A DNA stretch of 64,000 nucleotides, taken from contig DIWJ01000023.1 of the NCBI GenBank assembly GCA_002428445.1, forward strand, positions 1 through 64,000. Direction: 5' to 3'. The translations under genes and the position numbers were made by a program. Shown in pieces: positions 7,329 to 16,216 of the stretch. The DNA is from Syntrophaceae bacterium UBA6109. Its GTDB lineage: Bacteria > Desulfobacterota > Syntrophia > Syntrophales > UBA6109. The notes under the pieces are model-generated. The model was not told the DNA's origin. It saw nothing but the letters and a program-made list of their open reading frames with translations, and searched no databases. Each line of letters opens with the position of its first letter. Position 1 is the first letter of the stretch.

Positions 7329-8723
7329 ATGAATCTGCAAGTCATCATCGCCATCACCATGGGCATGTTCGTCACGAACCTGGATGCCACCATCGTGAAC
7401 ATCGCCTTTCCTTCCATGGCGCGGCAGTTTGAAGTCGGTACAGACCTGATTGCACTTGTCGAACTGAGTTACCTCGTCATGATCTGCTCCCTGCTGCCGG
7501 TGTTTGCCAAGATCGGCCAGCGCAGGGGCGCCGCATTTGTCATGCGCATGGGCTACGTGACCTTTACCGTCGCAACGCTTTTCTGCGCCCTGGCTCCGAA
7601 TCTGCCCCTGCTGATCGTTGCCCGCGGCCTCCAAGGCGTCGGCGGCGCCATGCTGATGGCGGTGGGCAACGCCCTTATCGTCACCCACGTCCCTGAGCAG
7701 GCACGCGGCCGTGCCTTTGGCATCAACACGGTATTGGGCGCCGTCGGTTTCGCGGTTGGCTCGCCTCTGGGAGGCCTGCTCACCGATCAGCTGGGGTGGC
7801 GTTCGGTCTTTGTGGCGACGATCTTCCCGACGCTTCTCGGGTTCGCGCTGGCACGGCGGCACCTGAGCGACGGGCCGGCCTTCTCTTCCCGTAGCAGCTT
7901 CGACTTTGCCGGCGCGTCGGGCCTGTTCGTAGGCCTCAGCACGCTGGTTCTGCTTTTCAATCAAGGCATAGACCGGGGCGCCGCCTCTGGCCCGGTACTC
8001 GGTCTGATCGGTATAGGGCTCATCGGTTTCGGTGCGTTCATCGTGGCCGAAAAGCGCGCCGCCGATCCGATCATCACACTGAGAGTGTTCAGGCACGCGG
8101 GCATTGCTCTCGGCCTTTACGGAGGGTTCGCCTGCGTCATCGTCCTTGACGGCATGTTCTTCATTATGCCCTTCTTTTTCCAGCAGGCCCAGGGCTATTC
8201 GGTGGCAAACAGCGGTCTGCTGCTGGGCGTCTTCCCGCTGCTCGCGATGGTGGCAAGCCCTCTGGCCGGATGGCTGGTTGACCGCCTCAATGCCCGGCTG
8301 GTAAGCGTCGGCGCCAGCTTGATCATCATTGCCGGGACCCTGCTGTTCACCTTTTTTTCCGCGACCACGTCCCTGGCCGCCACGCTTATGGCGGCGGCGG
8401 CGTTGTCGCTCGGCATCTCGATGTTCCTGCCGGCCAACACCGCCTTGGTGATGAGTCATACAGGCGTTGCCAGCGCCACGGAACTTTCCGCGCTGTATTC
8501 TCTGACCCAGTCGTTGGGCAGCGCCATAGGGGTCGCCGGTCTGGAAATGGCCTATTCCTTAGGGTTCAGGGAGGGAGTCGTCAGTGTTCCTCTGATGGTG
8601 GAGGGGTTTCGCCGTGCGTCGTGGACGGCGTTGGTGATCGCTCTGAGCCTTACGATTGCCAGCCTCATCCTGAAGATCGTCCCAAAACCCGCCCATCAAG
8701 ACCCGCCTGTCACAAGGAGCTGA
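7329..8723 (+). CDS. MFS exporter, DHA2 (EmrB/QacA-like) family
   Basis: I start at ATG 7329 (MNLQVIIAITMGMF). A GTG at 7317 is also possible; the longer frame to 7200 adds a hydrophilic stretch that is not transporter-like. About 464 residues with 12-14 hydrophobic segments. NLDATIVNIAFPSM in helix 1 is the DHA2 signature and RGLQGVGGAMLMAVGNALIV matches the family's second motif. Members pump hydrophobic drugs or metabolites out using the proton gradient. The next gene begins two bases after this stop, so they form an operon. The substrate is unknown. Confidence 0.85.
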   Translation: MNLQVIIAITMGMFVTNLDATIVNIAFPSMARQFEVGTDLIALVELSYLVMICSLLPVFAKIGQRRGAAFVMRMGYVTFTVATLFCALAPNLPLLIVARGLQGVGGAMLMAVGNALIVTHVPEQARGRAFGINTVLGAVGFAVGSPLGGLLTDQLGWRSVFVATIFPTLLGFALARRHLSDGPAFSSRSSFDFAGASGLFVGLSTLVLLFNQGIDRGAASGPVLGLIGIGLIGFGAFIVAEKRAADPIITLRVFRHAGIALGLYGGFACVIVLDGMFFIMPFFFQQAQGYSVANSGLLLGVFPLLAMVASPLAGWLVDRLNARLVSVGASLIIIAGTLLFTFFSATTSLAATLMAAAALSLGISMFLPANTALVMSHTGVASATELSALYSLTQSLGSAIGVAGLEMAYSLGFREGVVSVPLMVEGFRRASWTALVIALSLTIASLILKIVPKPAHQDPPVTRS

Positions 8724-8725
8724 TC

Positions 8726-10231
8726 ATGAGCAATCGTCCATGCCTCAAACTCACCGTACCGATGCGGGGCACGTATCTGCCCCTGGCCTTGCAGCACGTA
8801 CGGCAATCCGCGGCCATCTTCGGGGCGCCGGCTGCGATCGCGCAGAAGATCGAGATCGCCTGCGAGGAGGCCATTACCCACCTGATGGAACACGGCGAAT
8901 TCTTCGAGGGTGACGAGACCCTGGAGATCGCGTGCAACCGGCTCGATGACGGGCTGGAAATCGTGCTGCACGAAATGGGCATTCCTTTTGACCCGAAGTG
9001 CCAGCCGGGCTTTGAGCCGGCGCGCAATCTTGAACAGTTTTCTACGAGGGGACTGGGGCTTTACCTCATGCAGCAGTTCATGGACAGTGTTGAATTCAAC
9101 AATATGGGCAACAACGGCATCCAGATGCGCTTCGCCAAGCACTGGGAAGCCGGTCCGGCCGACGAACCGCTCCGGCCCGTCGAACCGGCAGCCGTACCGC
9201 AGGACCCTGCAGCCATGCCGCAAAACTTCGACGTGCGGGTCGCCACGCCCGAGGATGCCATTGAGATCACCCGTTGCGCCTACCGCTCCCACGGCTACAG
9301 CTTCTTTGACGCCGGCATCTACAATTACCGGCAACTCGCCAGGGATATCAAAAACGGGTCGATCTACTCGGTCATCACCGTCGAACCCGGAGGCAAGGTT
9401 CTGGGGCATATCGCGGTGGTCCGCCACAATCCGGACGATCCCATCGTCGAGTGCACCTATGTCTTCGTCGATCCGAATCTGCGCGGCGGTGGAATGAGCA
9501 AGAAGATCGGCGATCTGGTCGCCGCCTACCTCGCCCGTAACCCATCGATCAAGGGCTGGTCGGCCTGTTCGGTTTCCAACCATGTCTTTTCTCAGAAACT
9601 GGTGTCCAACTACGGAGCCAGCGTCTGCGCCATCCAGCTGGCGAGCTGCGTCGAAACCTGGAGGTTCAAAGGCATTGCCAGCGACCTTGGCAGCCAGCGC
9701 AACAGCGACATCATCGCCTTCATGCCCCTCGACCGATCCGAGCGGGCCGTTTTCCTGCCCGCTCGCCATCGGGATACCATCCTGCAACTCTATCAAGTCT
9801 TGGGACTTCAACGCAGCGTCGGCGACCCCGGTCCGGCGATCCGGCCCCCGTCCGGCCCGTCGCAAATAAACCTGGACGTCATCGAAAGCGACCGGGCCGC
9901 CGATATCGATGTCACGCATCTTGGCGATGGCCTTATCGTCCTTCTGCGCAAGACCCTGCGCCGGCTCTGCGTCCAGGGGGTCATGTCGATTCTTGTCCGC
10001 CTGCCCCTGGAAGAACCGGCCACGCCGGCCATGGTCCCTCTGCTGGAAGACCTCGGCTTCTTTTTCGCCGGCATTCTACCCTTGACCAGGATCGGAGACG
10101 CCCTCCTGCTCCAGTACCTCAACAACGAAACAGTGGATTACGCCAAGATCCAGATCCATTCCGAGGGCGGCAAACGTCTTCTGGAATACATCCAATCCTG
10201 CGATCCCTGGCGGGAGTTGGATCGTCTGTAA
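8726..10231 (+). CDS. RsbW-like HATPase fused to a GNAT acetyltransferase domain
   Basis: The start ATG 8726 has AAGGAG just upstream and lies two bases after the exporter stop. The 501-residue protein opens with an anti-sigma-factor-type GHKL ATPase domain (about 1-140): EEAITHLMEHG at the N-box (47-57), HEMGIPFDP at the G1 box (82-90) and TRGLGLYLMQQFMDSVEF at the G2 box (107-124). The usual Asn of the N-box is His and the usual Asp of G1 is Glu, so nucleotide hydrolysis may be altered. Residues of about 175-330 form a GNAT-like domain (DVRVATPEDAIEI, then VDPNLRGGGMSKKIGDLV as the acetyl-CoA loop). The C-terminal third is of the same family type but unassigned. It may sense or modify the exporter's substrate or regulate stress; this is inference. 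Confidence 0.8.
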   Translation: MSNRPCLKLTVPMRGTYLPLALQHVRQSAAIFGAPAAIAQKIEIACEEAITHLMEHGEFFEGDETLEIACNRLDDGLEIVLHEMGIPFDPKCQPGFEPARNLEQFSTRGLGLYLMQQFMDSVEFNNMGNNGIQMRFAKHWEAGPADEPLRPVEPAAVPQDPAAMPQNFDVRVATPEDAIEITRCAYRSHGYSFFDAGIYNYRQLARDIKNGSIYSVITVEPGGKVLGHIAVVRHNPDDPIVECTYVFVDPNLRGGGMSKKIGDLVAAYLARNPSIKGWSACSVSNHVFSQKLVSNYGASVCAIQLASCVETWRFKGIASDLGSQRNSDIIAFMPLDRSERAVFLPARHRDTILQLYQVLGLQRSVGDPGPAIRPPSGPSQINLDVIESDRAADIDVTHLGDGLIVLLRKTLRRLCVQGVMSILVRLPLEEPATPAMVPLLEDLGFFFAGILPLTRIGDALLLQYLNNETVDYAKIQIHSEGGKRLLEYIQSCDPWRELDRL

Positions 10232-10411
10232 CAGGCCGCTGGAGCGCGGGGCATCCCGGCTGAAGAAACATCGCCGAGTTCGATAATTCAGGGCTTTAAT
10301 GCTATAGCACCGTCACCAGGAGGATAGGGGCCGGCGAATGAGAGCTTCGATCATTTCGACTCGGCGGAAGCGGACCGCGCAAAACTCAATGCCTTTCAAG
10401 GACACACGTTC

Positions 10412-11287
10412 ATGAATTGTGACACAACGAATCCATTATCATCCACCTGCATGCTCCCCTTCAATTCGGCATTTCTCGGATCGGAATATCAGCCCCTGAA
10501 GCCCGGGATGACGGCACCCGCCACGTCCCCTTACTGGTTGATGATCCAGAGCACGTCTCTGATCTTGCGAAAATCGGACGGCGCGCTCCAACTCCCGGAA
10601 GGAGAGTTTCCCCCATGGTGTGCAGACACCTCCAATGCGCTCTGCATAGGCACCTGGCGCGGCCACCCGCTCTTCACTATTCCATTGGCCAAGACTGTTG
10701 AAATTCCTCCGCCGTACCAAGCCGTATCTTTTCAGGGTCCGGACGCACCCCTCGATGAACGCCTGTCAACCTTGGCAGGCATAGCCTACCAGATTATCAA
10801 CTGGGAGAAAAGAAGCCGGCATTGCGGATGCTGCGGAGCCGTCATGGAGCGCATCCCGCTGACCTGGGGTAAACGCTGTCCTGCCTGTCACGCGGAGCAT
10901 TTTCCCCATATCCACCCTTGCATCATCGTGCTGGTGAAGCGGGGAAAGGAGTTTCTATTGGTCCATAACGCACAATGGCCGGTTGGTCGATTCAGCCTTG
11001 TTGCCGGTTTTGTCGATATCGGAGAATCGCTTGAAGATTGTGTAAAAAGGGAGGTTCTGGAAGAAACCGGGGTAACCGTGAAAAACATCCGTTATGTCGG
11101 CAGCCAGAACTGGCCGTTTCCGTCCCAGCAGATGATCGGCTTCATTGCCGACTATGCCGGGGGCGAACCGCGACCCGACGGAATTGAAGTACTTGAGGCT
11201 CGCTGGTTCACGGTCGAGACGACGCCGCCATATCCGAACAGTATCAGAAGCATCGCCAGATGGATTATGAAAAAATACTGTGTCTGA
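10412..11287 (+). CDS. nudC: NAD(+) diphosphatase NudC (Nudix hydrolase)
   Basis: This 291-residue protein has the full NudC order: an N-terminal domain, a zinc ribbon (Cys138, Cys141, Cys156, Cys159), the Nudix box from Gly199 to Val221 with REVLEETGV, and SQNWPFPSQQMIGF (231-244), the motif that separates NudC from other Nudix enzymes. It cleaves NADH or NAD-capped RNA to nicotinamide and adenosine mononucleotides in the cytoplasm. A 25-codon frame (10338-10415) with AGGAGG upstream ends in a TGA overlapping the nudC ATG and could be a coupled leader peptide, which would explain the lack of a good ribosome-binding site at nudC itself. Confidence 0.93.
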   Translation: MNCDTTNPLSSTCMLPFNSAFLGSEYQPLKPGMTAPATSPYWLMIQSTSLILRKSDGALQLPEGEFPPWCADTSNALCIGTWRGHPLFTIPLAKTVEIPPPYQAVSFQGPDAPLDERLSTLAGIAYQIINWEKRSRHCGCCGAVMERIPLTWGKRCPACHAEHFPHIHPCIIVLVKRGKEFLLVHNAQWPVGRFSLVAGFVDIGESLEDCVKREVLEETGVTVKNIRYVGSQNWPFPSQQMIGFIADYAGGEPRPDGIEVLEARWFTVETTPPYPNSIRSIARWIMKKYCV

Positions 11288-11451
11288 ACCAAGAACTTGT
11301 TTGACCTTCTCCCTGAAAACTGATCCACTATGCTGTGTAGTCTCATGGGTTACCATATTGATCATATATTTTCTTGCTTTTCTGTTCATTTGAATATATA
11401 AAAGCACGATTTTATTGATTTCTTCTGGAGAATTTCATTCAAGAGCCGCAA

Positions 11452-12081
11452 ATGCTTAATTCTCAAAAAAAAGATATTTACTATACCCTCAGGGACAGAA
11501 TCGCCAACGTCTATTACAGACCAGGGGATCATCTTTATGAAAAAAACCTGGCAGAAGAATTCGGAGTCAGTCGCACCCCTATCCGGGAAGCCCTCATAAG
11601 GCTGAAGCAGGATAATCTGGTGATCTTTGCACCGCATGGCGGCGCCAGGGTATCTGATATCAATCTGAATGACTTCCAGAAGCTGATAGAAATCCGCTTG
11701 ATTCTCGAGCGCGGATCAGCACAATTGGCGGTCAGAAATGCGTCGGAATCTCACATTCAAAGGCTGATTCTTCTAAATGACAGGATAAAGAAAGTCCATG
11801 AAGATGACATCCCCGGTCTGATCGACTGCGATTCCGAATTTCATCAGATCATCGGCGAGTCTTCAGAGAATCCTTTCCTTATCGAGTGTCTCTCGTCCGT
11901 GCGGTTGCAGTTTACCAGGATTCAAAAATTGATTTTAAATAAACCGGACAGCGTCCAGGACGACATACAGAAGGCGATCATCATCCTCAAGAACCGTGAT
12001 ACCGATGAAATGATCCGGCTTCTGATAGGACATGTCGAGCATTTCGTGAAGAAGGTGCGAAGCAATTTCAGAATCGAATAG
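11452..12081 (+). CDS. GntR-family transcriptional regulator with FCD ligand domain
   Basis: This is a 209-residue protein. A winged helix-turn-helix occupies about 10-70, with LAEEFGVSRTPIREALIRL as the helix-turn-helix core. The FCD all-helical domain runs from about 75 to 205 and keeps histidines (EFHQIIGES, HVEHFV) that usually bind a metal and the effector carboxylate. FCD regulators control amino-acid and organic-acid catabolism. It converges on the EamA gene at the end of the neighbouring operon. The palindrome TGTATACA at the promoter of that operon is typical of this subfamily, so it probably controls the operon. The effector is unknown. Confidence 0.93.
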   Translation: MLNSQKKDIYYTLRDRIANVYYRPGDHLYEKNLAEEFGVSRTPIREALIRLKQDNLVIFAPHGGARVSDINLNDFQKLIEIRLILERGSAQLAVRNASESHIQRLILLNDRIKKVHEDDIPGLIDCDSEFHQIIGESSENPFLIECLSSVRLQFTRIQKLILNKPDSVQDDIQKAIIILKNRDTDEMIRLLIGHVEHFVKKVRSNFRIE

Positions 12082-12173
12082 TCTTTCCCCTCACCTATTC
12101 ATTTCGTATTCAAAAGATCATTCGCTTCTTCATCACCGGAATGTTCCTGTTCCGGCTTCAAGCGTTTCCGCGA

Positions 12174-13040
12174 TTACCCCAGAACCAGGAATACCAGTCC
12201 TGCAAACATCGAAAAGGCACCCATGATCCTGCTTCTTGCATATCCTTCCTTGAGCAGATGATGGCCCATGACCGCTCCGATCAGTATACTGATTTCCCTG
12301 GCCGGGGCGATATAACTGACGGGGCTTATCTTCAAAGCGAATAGAATCAGGACGTATGCAAAAGGGCCCATTGTGCTCACGAACAGCACCTCCCTCTTGT
12401 GAGTCCTCCATGCTTGAACCAATTGCGTCCTGTGGAAAAGGGCATTAGGAGCAAGCGCCGCTATCCGTATGATGTGGCTGCTCCACAGATAGATGACCGG
12501 ATGGATCAGCAATACGCTCATCGCATATTTGTCCCACAGCGTGTACATGGCGATCAGCGAGCCTGTGAGCAATGCGTATTTGATGGAATTCTTGTTGTAA
12601 TGACTATTCTTGCCGCCCTGCGTTCCAATAATTTTTATGATGCCGTATCCGATCAGGATCATCCCGCAAATTGCCAGCATGCTCGGCCGCTCTTGAAACA
12701 GGAGCGCCGCAAGGATGCACGACAGCATCGGGCCGCTTCCTCTTGCCAGAGGATATGCAAATGACAGATCTGATGTCTCATATCCCTTTTGCAGGGACAG
12801 ATAATACAAAAGATGAATGATGCCTGTGCCTGCTATGTATATCAAATCAATAAAACGAAGCGTAATGCCATCTTTTACAAAAATGGTGATCGCGACAGGA
12901 GCGTAGATGAATATCGTGAATGCTGAACATAGAAACACAAACAAATAGCCCTTGGTGTCATGGGCCATCTTTGACATGTAATTCCAGGACGCGTGAATGA
13001 CGGCGGAGAGCAGGACGAGCGTCAGAGAGATCCCTGTCAT
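12174..13040 (-). CDS. EamA/DMT-family permease
   Basis: This 288-residue membrane protein has about ten hydrophobic helices in two repeats (for example ASWNYMSKMAHDTKGYLFVF early and GAVMGHHLLKEGYARSRIMG near the end), the layout of drug/metabolite transporters that export amino acids or small metabolites. It is the last gene of the minus-strand operon that starts at 20005. Its distal place next to amino-acid-type enzymes suggests it moves their product or substrate. The substrate is unknown. Confidence 0.88.
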   Translation of the reverse strand: MTGISLTLVLLSAVIHASWNYMSKMAHDTKGYLFVFLCSAFTIFIYAPVAITIFVKDGITLRFIDLIYIAGTGIIHLLYYLSLQKGYETSDLSFAYPLARGSGPMLSCILAALLFQERPSMLAICGMILIGYGIIKIIGTQGGKNSHYNKNSIKYALLTGSLIAMYTLWDKYAMSVLLIHPVIYLWSSHIIRIAALAPNALFHRTQLVQAWRTHKREVLFVSTMGPFAYVLILFALKISPVSYIAPAREISILIGAVMGHHLLKEGYARSRIMGAFSMFAGLVFLVLG

Positions 13041-13161
13041 AGTGCAAGACTATTCCCGCATGACTTTATTTCGCACGATATTTGAAAAAAGGACCGGCTG
13101 GGATGAGAAATGTTTCTTCGGGCAATCCCTTCGATATTTGAGACCAATGCGATCTGCCAAT

Positions 13162-13902
13162 CTATATCGCCGGCGGCATGTAACCGCAATATTCCTTTCT
13201 GAGGATTGCCTGGTACACCATGTTCGTCAGTGTAATGATGTCGAACACCGGGATCTTCAGTATTTGCTGGATATGGTACGCATAGGGGGGCAAATCCGTG
13301 CACTCGATGACCAAGGCCCCCATCTCCCTGTGTTCCTCTGCCATTTTGCAGACGGCATCCAAGACTTCCCCTTGAAGCTTTTCCGTGTCCAGCTCAGCCC
13401 TCTTCCGATCGATGATCACGTCGCAGAACTCTTCTTTCCCGTCCATCCCGGCAACGCACACCGGGATATCTTCTGCACCTACGGCGCGCAGATGTTCCTG
13501 CGTAAGGGCTTTCTTCTGTGCCACCAGCAGTCCCACTTTTTGATCGCTCTTAAGCATTCGATAAACCAGGGGCACCTGAATGAGGCTTGAAATATAGACA
13601 GGCACATGGACGCCGTCGGCGATCTCCTTCTGCATCAAAGCCAGGAAGCCGCAGCTGCCTGTGATCGCCTTAACCCCCTCTCTCTCCAATTCCTGAGCCG
13701 CCTTGACGAAGGCCCCGCACAGCGTCTTGTCTCCGTGTTTCACGACTTTCTCCGGTGTCGCGCCCTCCACAACCTTGTAGACCACAGGAAAATCAAAGGT
13801 CGTTGCATTCTTGATATGCCCCGGAATCTTGCCGTAGTAAGATTCCAAACAAAGCACGCCGATTGCGATGCCGTGTATATTCTGGCCGCCCTTCAGTATC
13901 AT
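13162..13902 (-). CDS. Aspartate/glutamate/hydantoin racemase-family protein
   Basis: This 246-residue protein carries the two half-sites of the racemase superfamily: GSCGFLAL with Cys84 and IECTDLPPYA with Cys201. These two cysteines act as paired acid and base on either face of the substrate alpha-carbon in cofactor-free racemases. It lies directly downstream of the saccharopine-dehydrogenase-like gene in the same operon (about 20 bases). With the ornithine-cyclodeaminase-family enzyme at the head of the operon, it suggests handling of an unusual amino acid or opine. The exact substrate is not readable. Confidence 0.85.
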   Translation of the reverse strand: MILKGGQNIHGIAIGVLCLESYYGKIPGHIKNATTFDFPVVYKVVEGATPEKVVKHGDKTLCGAFVKAAQELEREGVKAITGSCGFLALMQKEIADGVHVPVYISSLIQVPLVYRMLKSDQKVGLLVAQKKALTQEHLRAVGAEDIPVCVAGMDGKEEFCDVIIDRKRAELDTEKLQGEVLDAVCKMAEEHREMGALVIECTDLPPYAYHIQQILKIPVFDIITLTNMVYQAILRKEYCGYMPPAI

Positions 13903-13921
13903 CGTAGACCTCGCCGTCCCT

Positions 13922-15055
13922 TCAACTCACTGGATATTTTTTGATAAACGCATTGTAGAGTTTTCCCAACTCCTTTGCACGCTCCTGCGACTCGTCTATC
14001 TTCATCACTTTACAGTCATATCCGAGCAGATCCTTCATGATCCTGCTTGATTTTTCGGTAAACACGACGGTGCCGTCATTCTGGATTGCCTCGATCCCTT
14101 CAAGGCGCTGACTATTTTCGTTGATCCCTTCCGCATCTTTCATGGATATTCCTTCGGGAAGCACAACCTTTGCGCCTTCCGAATTGATGAGTGTCGGATA
14201 ACCGCCCACCATGCCCGCCGGACCGGCAACGTGGCATAATTCATTCGTATTTCCGTAGATGGCCATGATCTTCTGTACCGCCGAAGAGGCAACGATGTAA
14301 TGAGCATCCGGCCGTCCCGGCCTTGCAGCGGAACGAATGATCTCTTGAAACAATTCGTCTGCGGGTACCTGCGATGTCGCATCGTGACCATGAACGTAGA
14401 TTTTCAGGCAGTACGGTGCGCCTCCCGTATGGCCTTCTCTCACGATCCAGTATTCCGCATAATGGTGCATGATCAAGAAGGGGGTAACACTTCTGACCGG
14501 AACTAGTAGTTTCTTCGACACGATAGCTCGTATCTGCGGTATGATGAGCTCAAGATTCCCGATGCCGGCCGTCGGTGCAAGTCCGATCTTTCCCAATGCA
14601 GGGTTCACCGCATCCGGATAGGCACCATTGACCACGTGTGTACAAATGCCGGACTGTTTCACGGCTTTCATCAACTGATGGCACAGCGTCAGGTGCATCG
14701 GCAACCATGGACCGTAACTTGCCTCCTGAAATTTTCGATGAATTTCTTTGGGAAGCAATTCGATGACCCAATAGGATTGCAAGCTTGTGCTGTTGAATAT
14801 CACCGACGGATTGAACTTGCGGAGTATATCGGCCATCTTGTCTATATTCTGCAGATCGATCTGCGTAAATTCCACGTTCGGATAGAATCCTTCCGTCTGG
14901 GCGCCGTAGATCGCATTATGAACTTTTTTTCTGCCGTAATCCGCATTGACGTCGGCAGCGACGATTCTGCCAATATTTGGCCTCCGTGCCAATATCTCCA
15001 GTGCCTTACCGCCGATTTCCCCCAAGCCGATGATCATCATCGTGTTACATGACAT
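13922..15055 (-). CDS. Saccharopine dehydrogenase-like NAD(P)-binding protein
   Basis: I start at ATG 15055 (MSCNTMMIIGLGEIGG) because a GGGGG stretch stands the right distance upstream; an in-frame ATG at 15061 is possible but too close to it. The protein has 377 residues. MIIGLGEIGG is the Rossmann glycine-rich loop and IGRIVAADVNADYGRKKV gives the acidic end of strand 2. The C-terminal domain (HHYAEYWIVREGHTGGAP) is of saccharopine-dehydrogenase-like type. Family members reduce or oxidise an imine between an amino acid and an oxo acid. It sits between the ABC transporter ATPase and the racemase-family gene. A role in opine-like metabolism is inferred from the neighbours. Confidence 0.8.
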   Translation of the reverse strand: MSCNTMMIIGLGEIGGKALEILARRPNIGRIVAADVNADYGRKKVHNAIYGAQTEGFYPNVEFTQIDLQNIDKMADILRKFNPSVIFNSTSLQSYWVIELLPKEIHRKFQEASYGPWLPMHLTLCHQLMKAVKQSGICTHVVNGAYPDAVNPALGKIGLAPTAGIGNLELIIPQIRAIVSKKLLVPVRSVTPFLIMHHYAEYWIVREGHTGGAPYCLKIYVHGHDATSQVPADELFQEIIRSAARPGRPDAHYIVASSAVQKIMAIYGNTNELCHVAGPAGMVGGYPTLINSEGAKVVLPEGISMKDAEGINENSQRLEGIEAIQNDGTVVFTEKSSRIMKDLLGYDCKVMKIDESQERAKELGKLYNAFIKKYPVS

Positions 15056-15073
15056 ACGCATCCCCCGTCAAAA

Positions 15074-16186
15074 TCAATTGTTTGGCTCGATAACGTGCAG
15101 ATCTTTGAATATTTCCATGCGGACCTTCTGGCCGTTTTCGAACAGTCCATTGATCCTTGGATTAAAGTGAGACACGATAAACTGATATCCTCCAACATCA
15201 ACCGTATATTTTGTCATGCATCCCATGTACATCGACGAAACAATCTGCCCCCTGAATCCTTGCTTCTCGCCCCCTTCTTCGAGCGGATACAGCAAGATAT
15301 TTTCCGGCCGTACCACTATCTTGATTACATCGCCGATTTGACATTTCCTGCCGATGGAATTCTCAAGCACCGGGATGACGCCTATCTTGCTCTCAACGTA
15401 GAGCTTGCTGTTTTCGGCGTCGATTTCTTGGATCTTGCCCTCGAGGATATTTACAAATCCCACGAAGCCCGCGATGAAATCCGTTTTGGGTCTGTCGTAG
15501 ATGTCCATCGGTGAGCCGATTTGTTCAACAGCCCCTTTGGACATGACCATGATCCGATCTGCAATGCTCATCGCTTCTTCCTGATCGTGAGTGACAAAGA
15601 GCACCGTAAGGTTCAGCTTCCTCTGAATCCTCTTGATTTCGCTTCTCATGGTCATGCGCAGGTTTGCATCGAGGTTGGACAGCGGCTCGTCGAGCAACAG
15701 CACCTTCGGATTCATGCTCAATGCCCTCGCGAGCGCGATCCTCTGCTGCTGACCGCCGCTGAGCTGGAATATCCTTCTGTCTTCCATGCCCGTCAACTGA
15801 ACCAGATCCAGCAGTTCACCGACCCGATCCGCAATCGCTTTCGGCTGCGTTTTCAATATTTTGAGTCCGTATCCAATGTTATCCGATACGGACAGATGGG
15901 GAAACAGCGCGTAATTCTGAAACACCATGCCTATCCCTCTTTTGTGAGGGGGGTCATTAACGAGGTTCTTTCCGTCCAAGATAATGTTTCCTTCCCGAAT
16001 TTCCGTAAACCCTGCGATGCAGCGAAGGAGCGTCGATTTTCCGCAACCGCTGGGCCCGACAAAGGTCACCAGTTCACCTCGGTCGATATCAACATTCAGG
16101 TTGTCGATTATCTTGACCTCACCATAAAATTTCGTGAGATTCTGAATCTTCAGGAATGCTTCTTCTCGTACTCGCTGGGCTGTCAT
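15074..16186 (-). CDS. ABC transporter ATP-binding protein (PotA/FbpC type)
   Basis: This 370-residue ATPase has Walker A GPSGCGKS (44-51), Q-loop Gln90, signature LSGGQQQR (142-149), Walker B LLLDEP (163-168) and switch His200. The C-terminal 130 residues form a TOBE-type regulatory domain, as in the iron(III), thiamine and polyamine importers. It is encoded just downstream of the two-domain permease and the binding protein, so it powers that importer on the cytoplasmic face of the membrane. Confidence 0.93.
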   Translation of the reverse strand: MTAQRVREEAFLKIQNLTKFYGEVKIIDNLNVDIDRGELVTFVGPSGCGKSTLLRCIAGFTEIREGNIILDGKNLVNDPPHKRGIGMVFQNYALFPHLSVSDNIGYGLKILKTQPKAIADRVGELLDLVQLTGMEDRRIFQLSGGQQQRIALARALSMNPKVLLLDEPLSNLDANLRMTMRSEIKRIQRKLNLTVLFVTHDQEEAMSIADRIMVMSKGAVEQIGSPMDIYDRPKTDFIAGFVGFVNILEGKIQEIDAENSKLYVESKIGVIPVLENSIGRKCQIGDVIKIVVRPENILLYPLEEGGEKQGFRGQIVSSMYMGCMTKYTVDVGGYQFIVSHFNPRINGLFENGQKVRMEIFKDLHVIEPNN

Positions 16187-16216
16187 GTTCTCGACTCCTT
16201 ATCAGAGTAACTGGCT

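Noticed and set aside
7308..8459. Leftward frame of 383 codons opposite the MFS exporter
   Set aside because: The rightward frame has the DHA2 motif and membrane segments; the leftward product is a charged, low-complexity shadow.
10338..10415. 25-codon frame with AGGAGG ahead of nudC
   Set aside because: Could be a leader peptide, but its length and basic composition do not allow a firm call; mentioned under nudC only.
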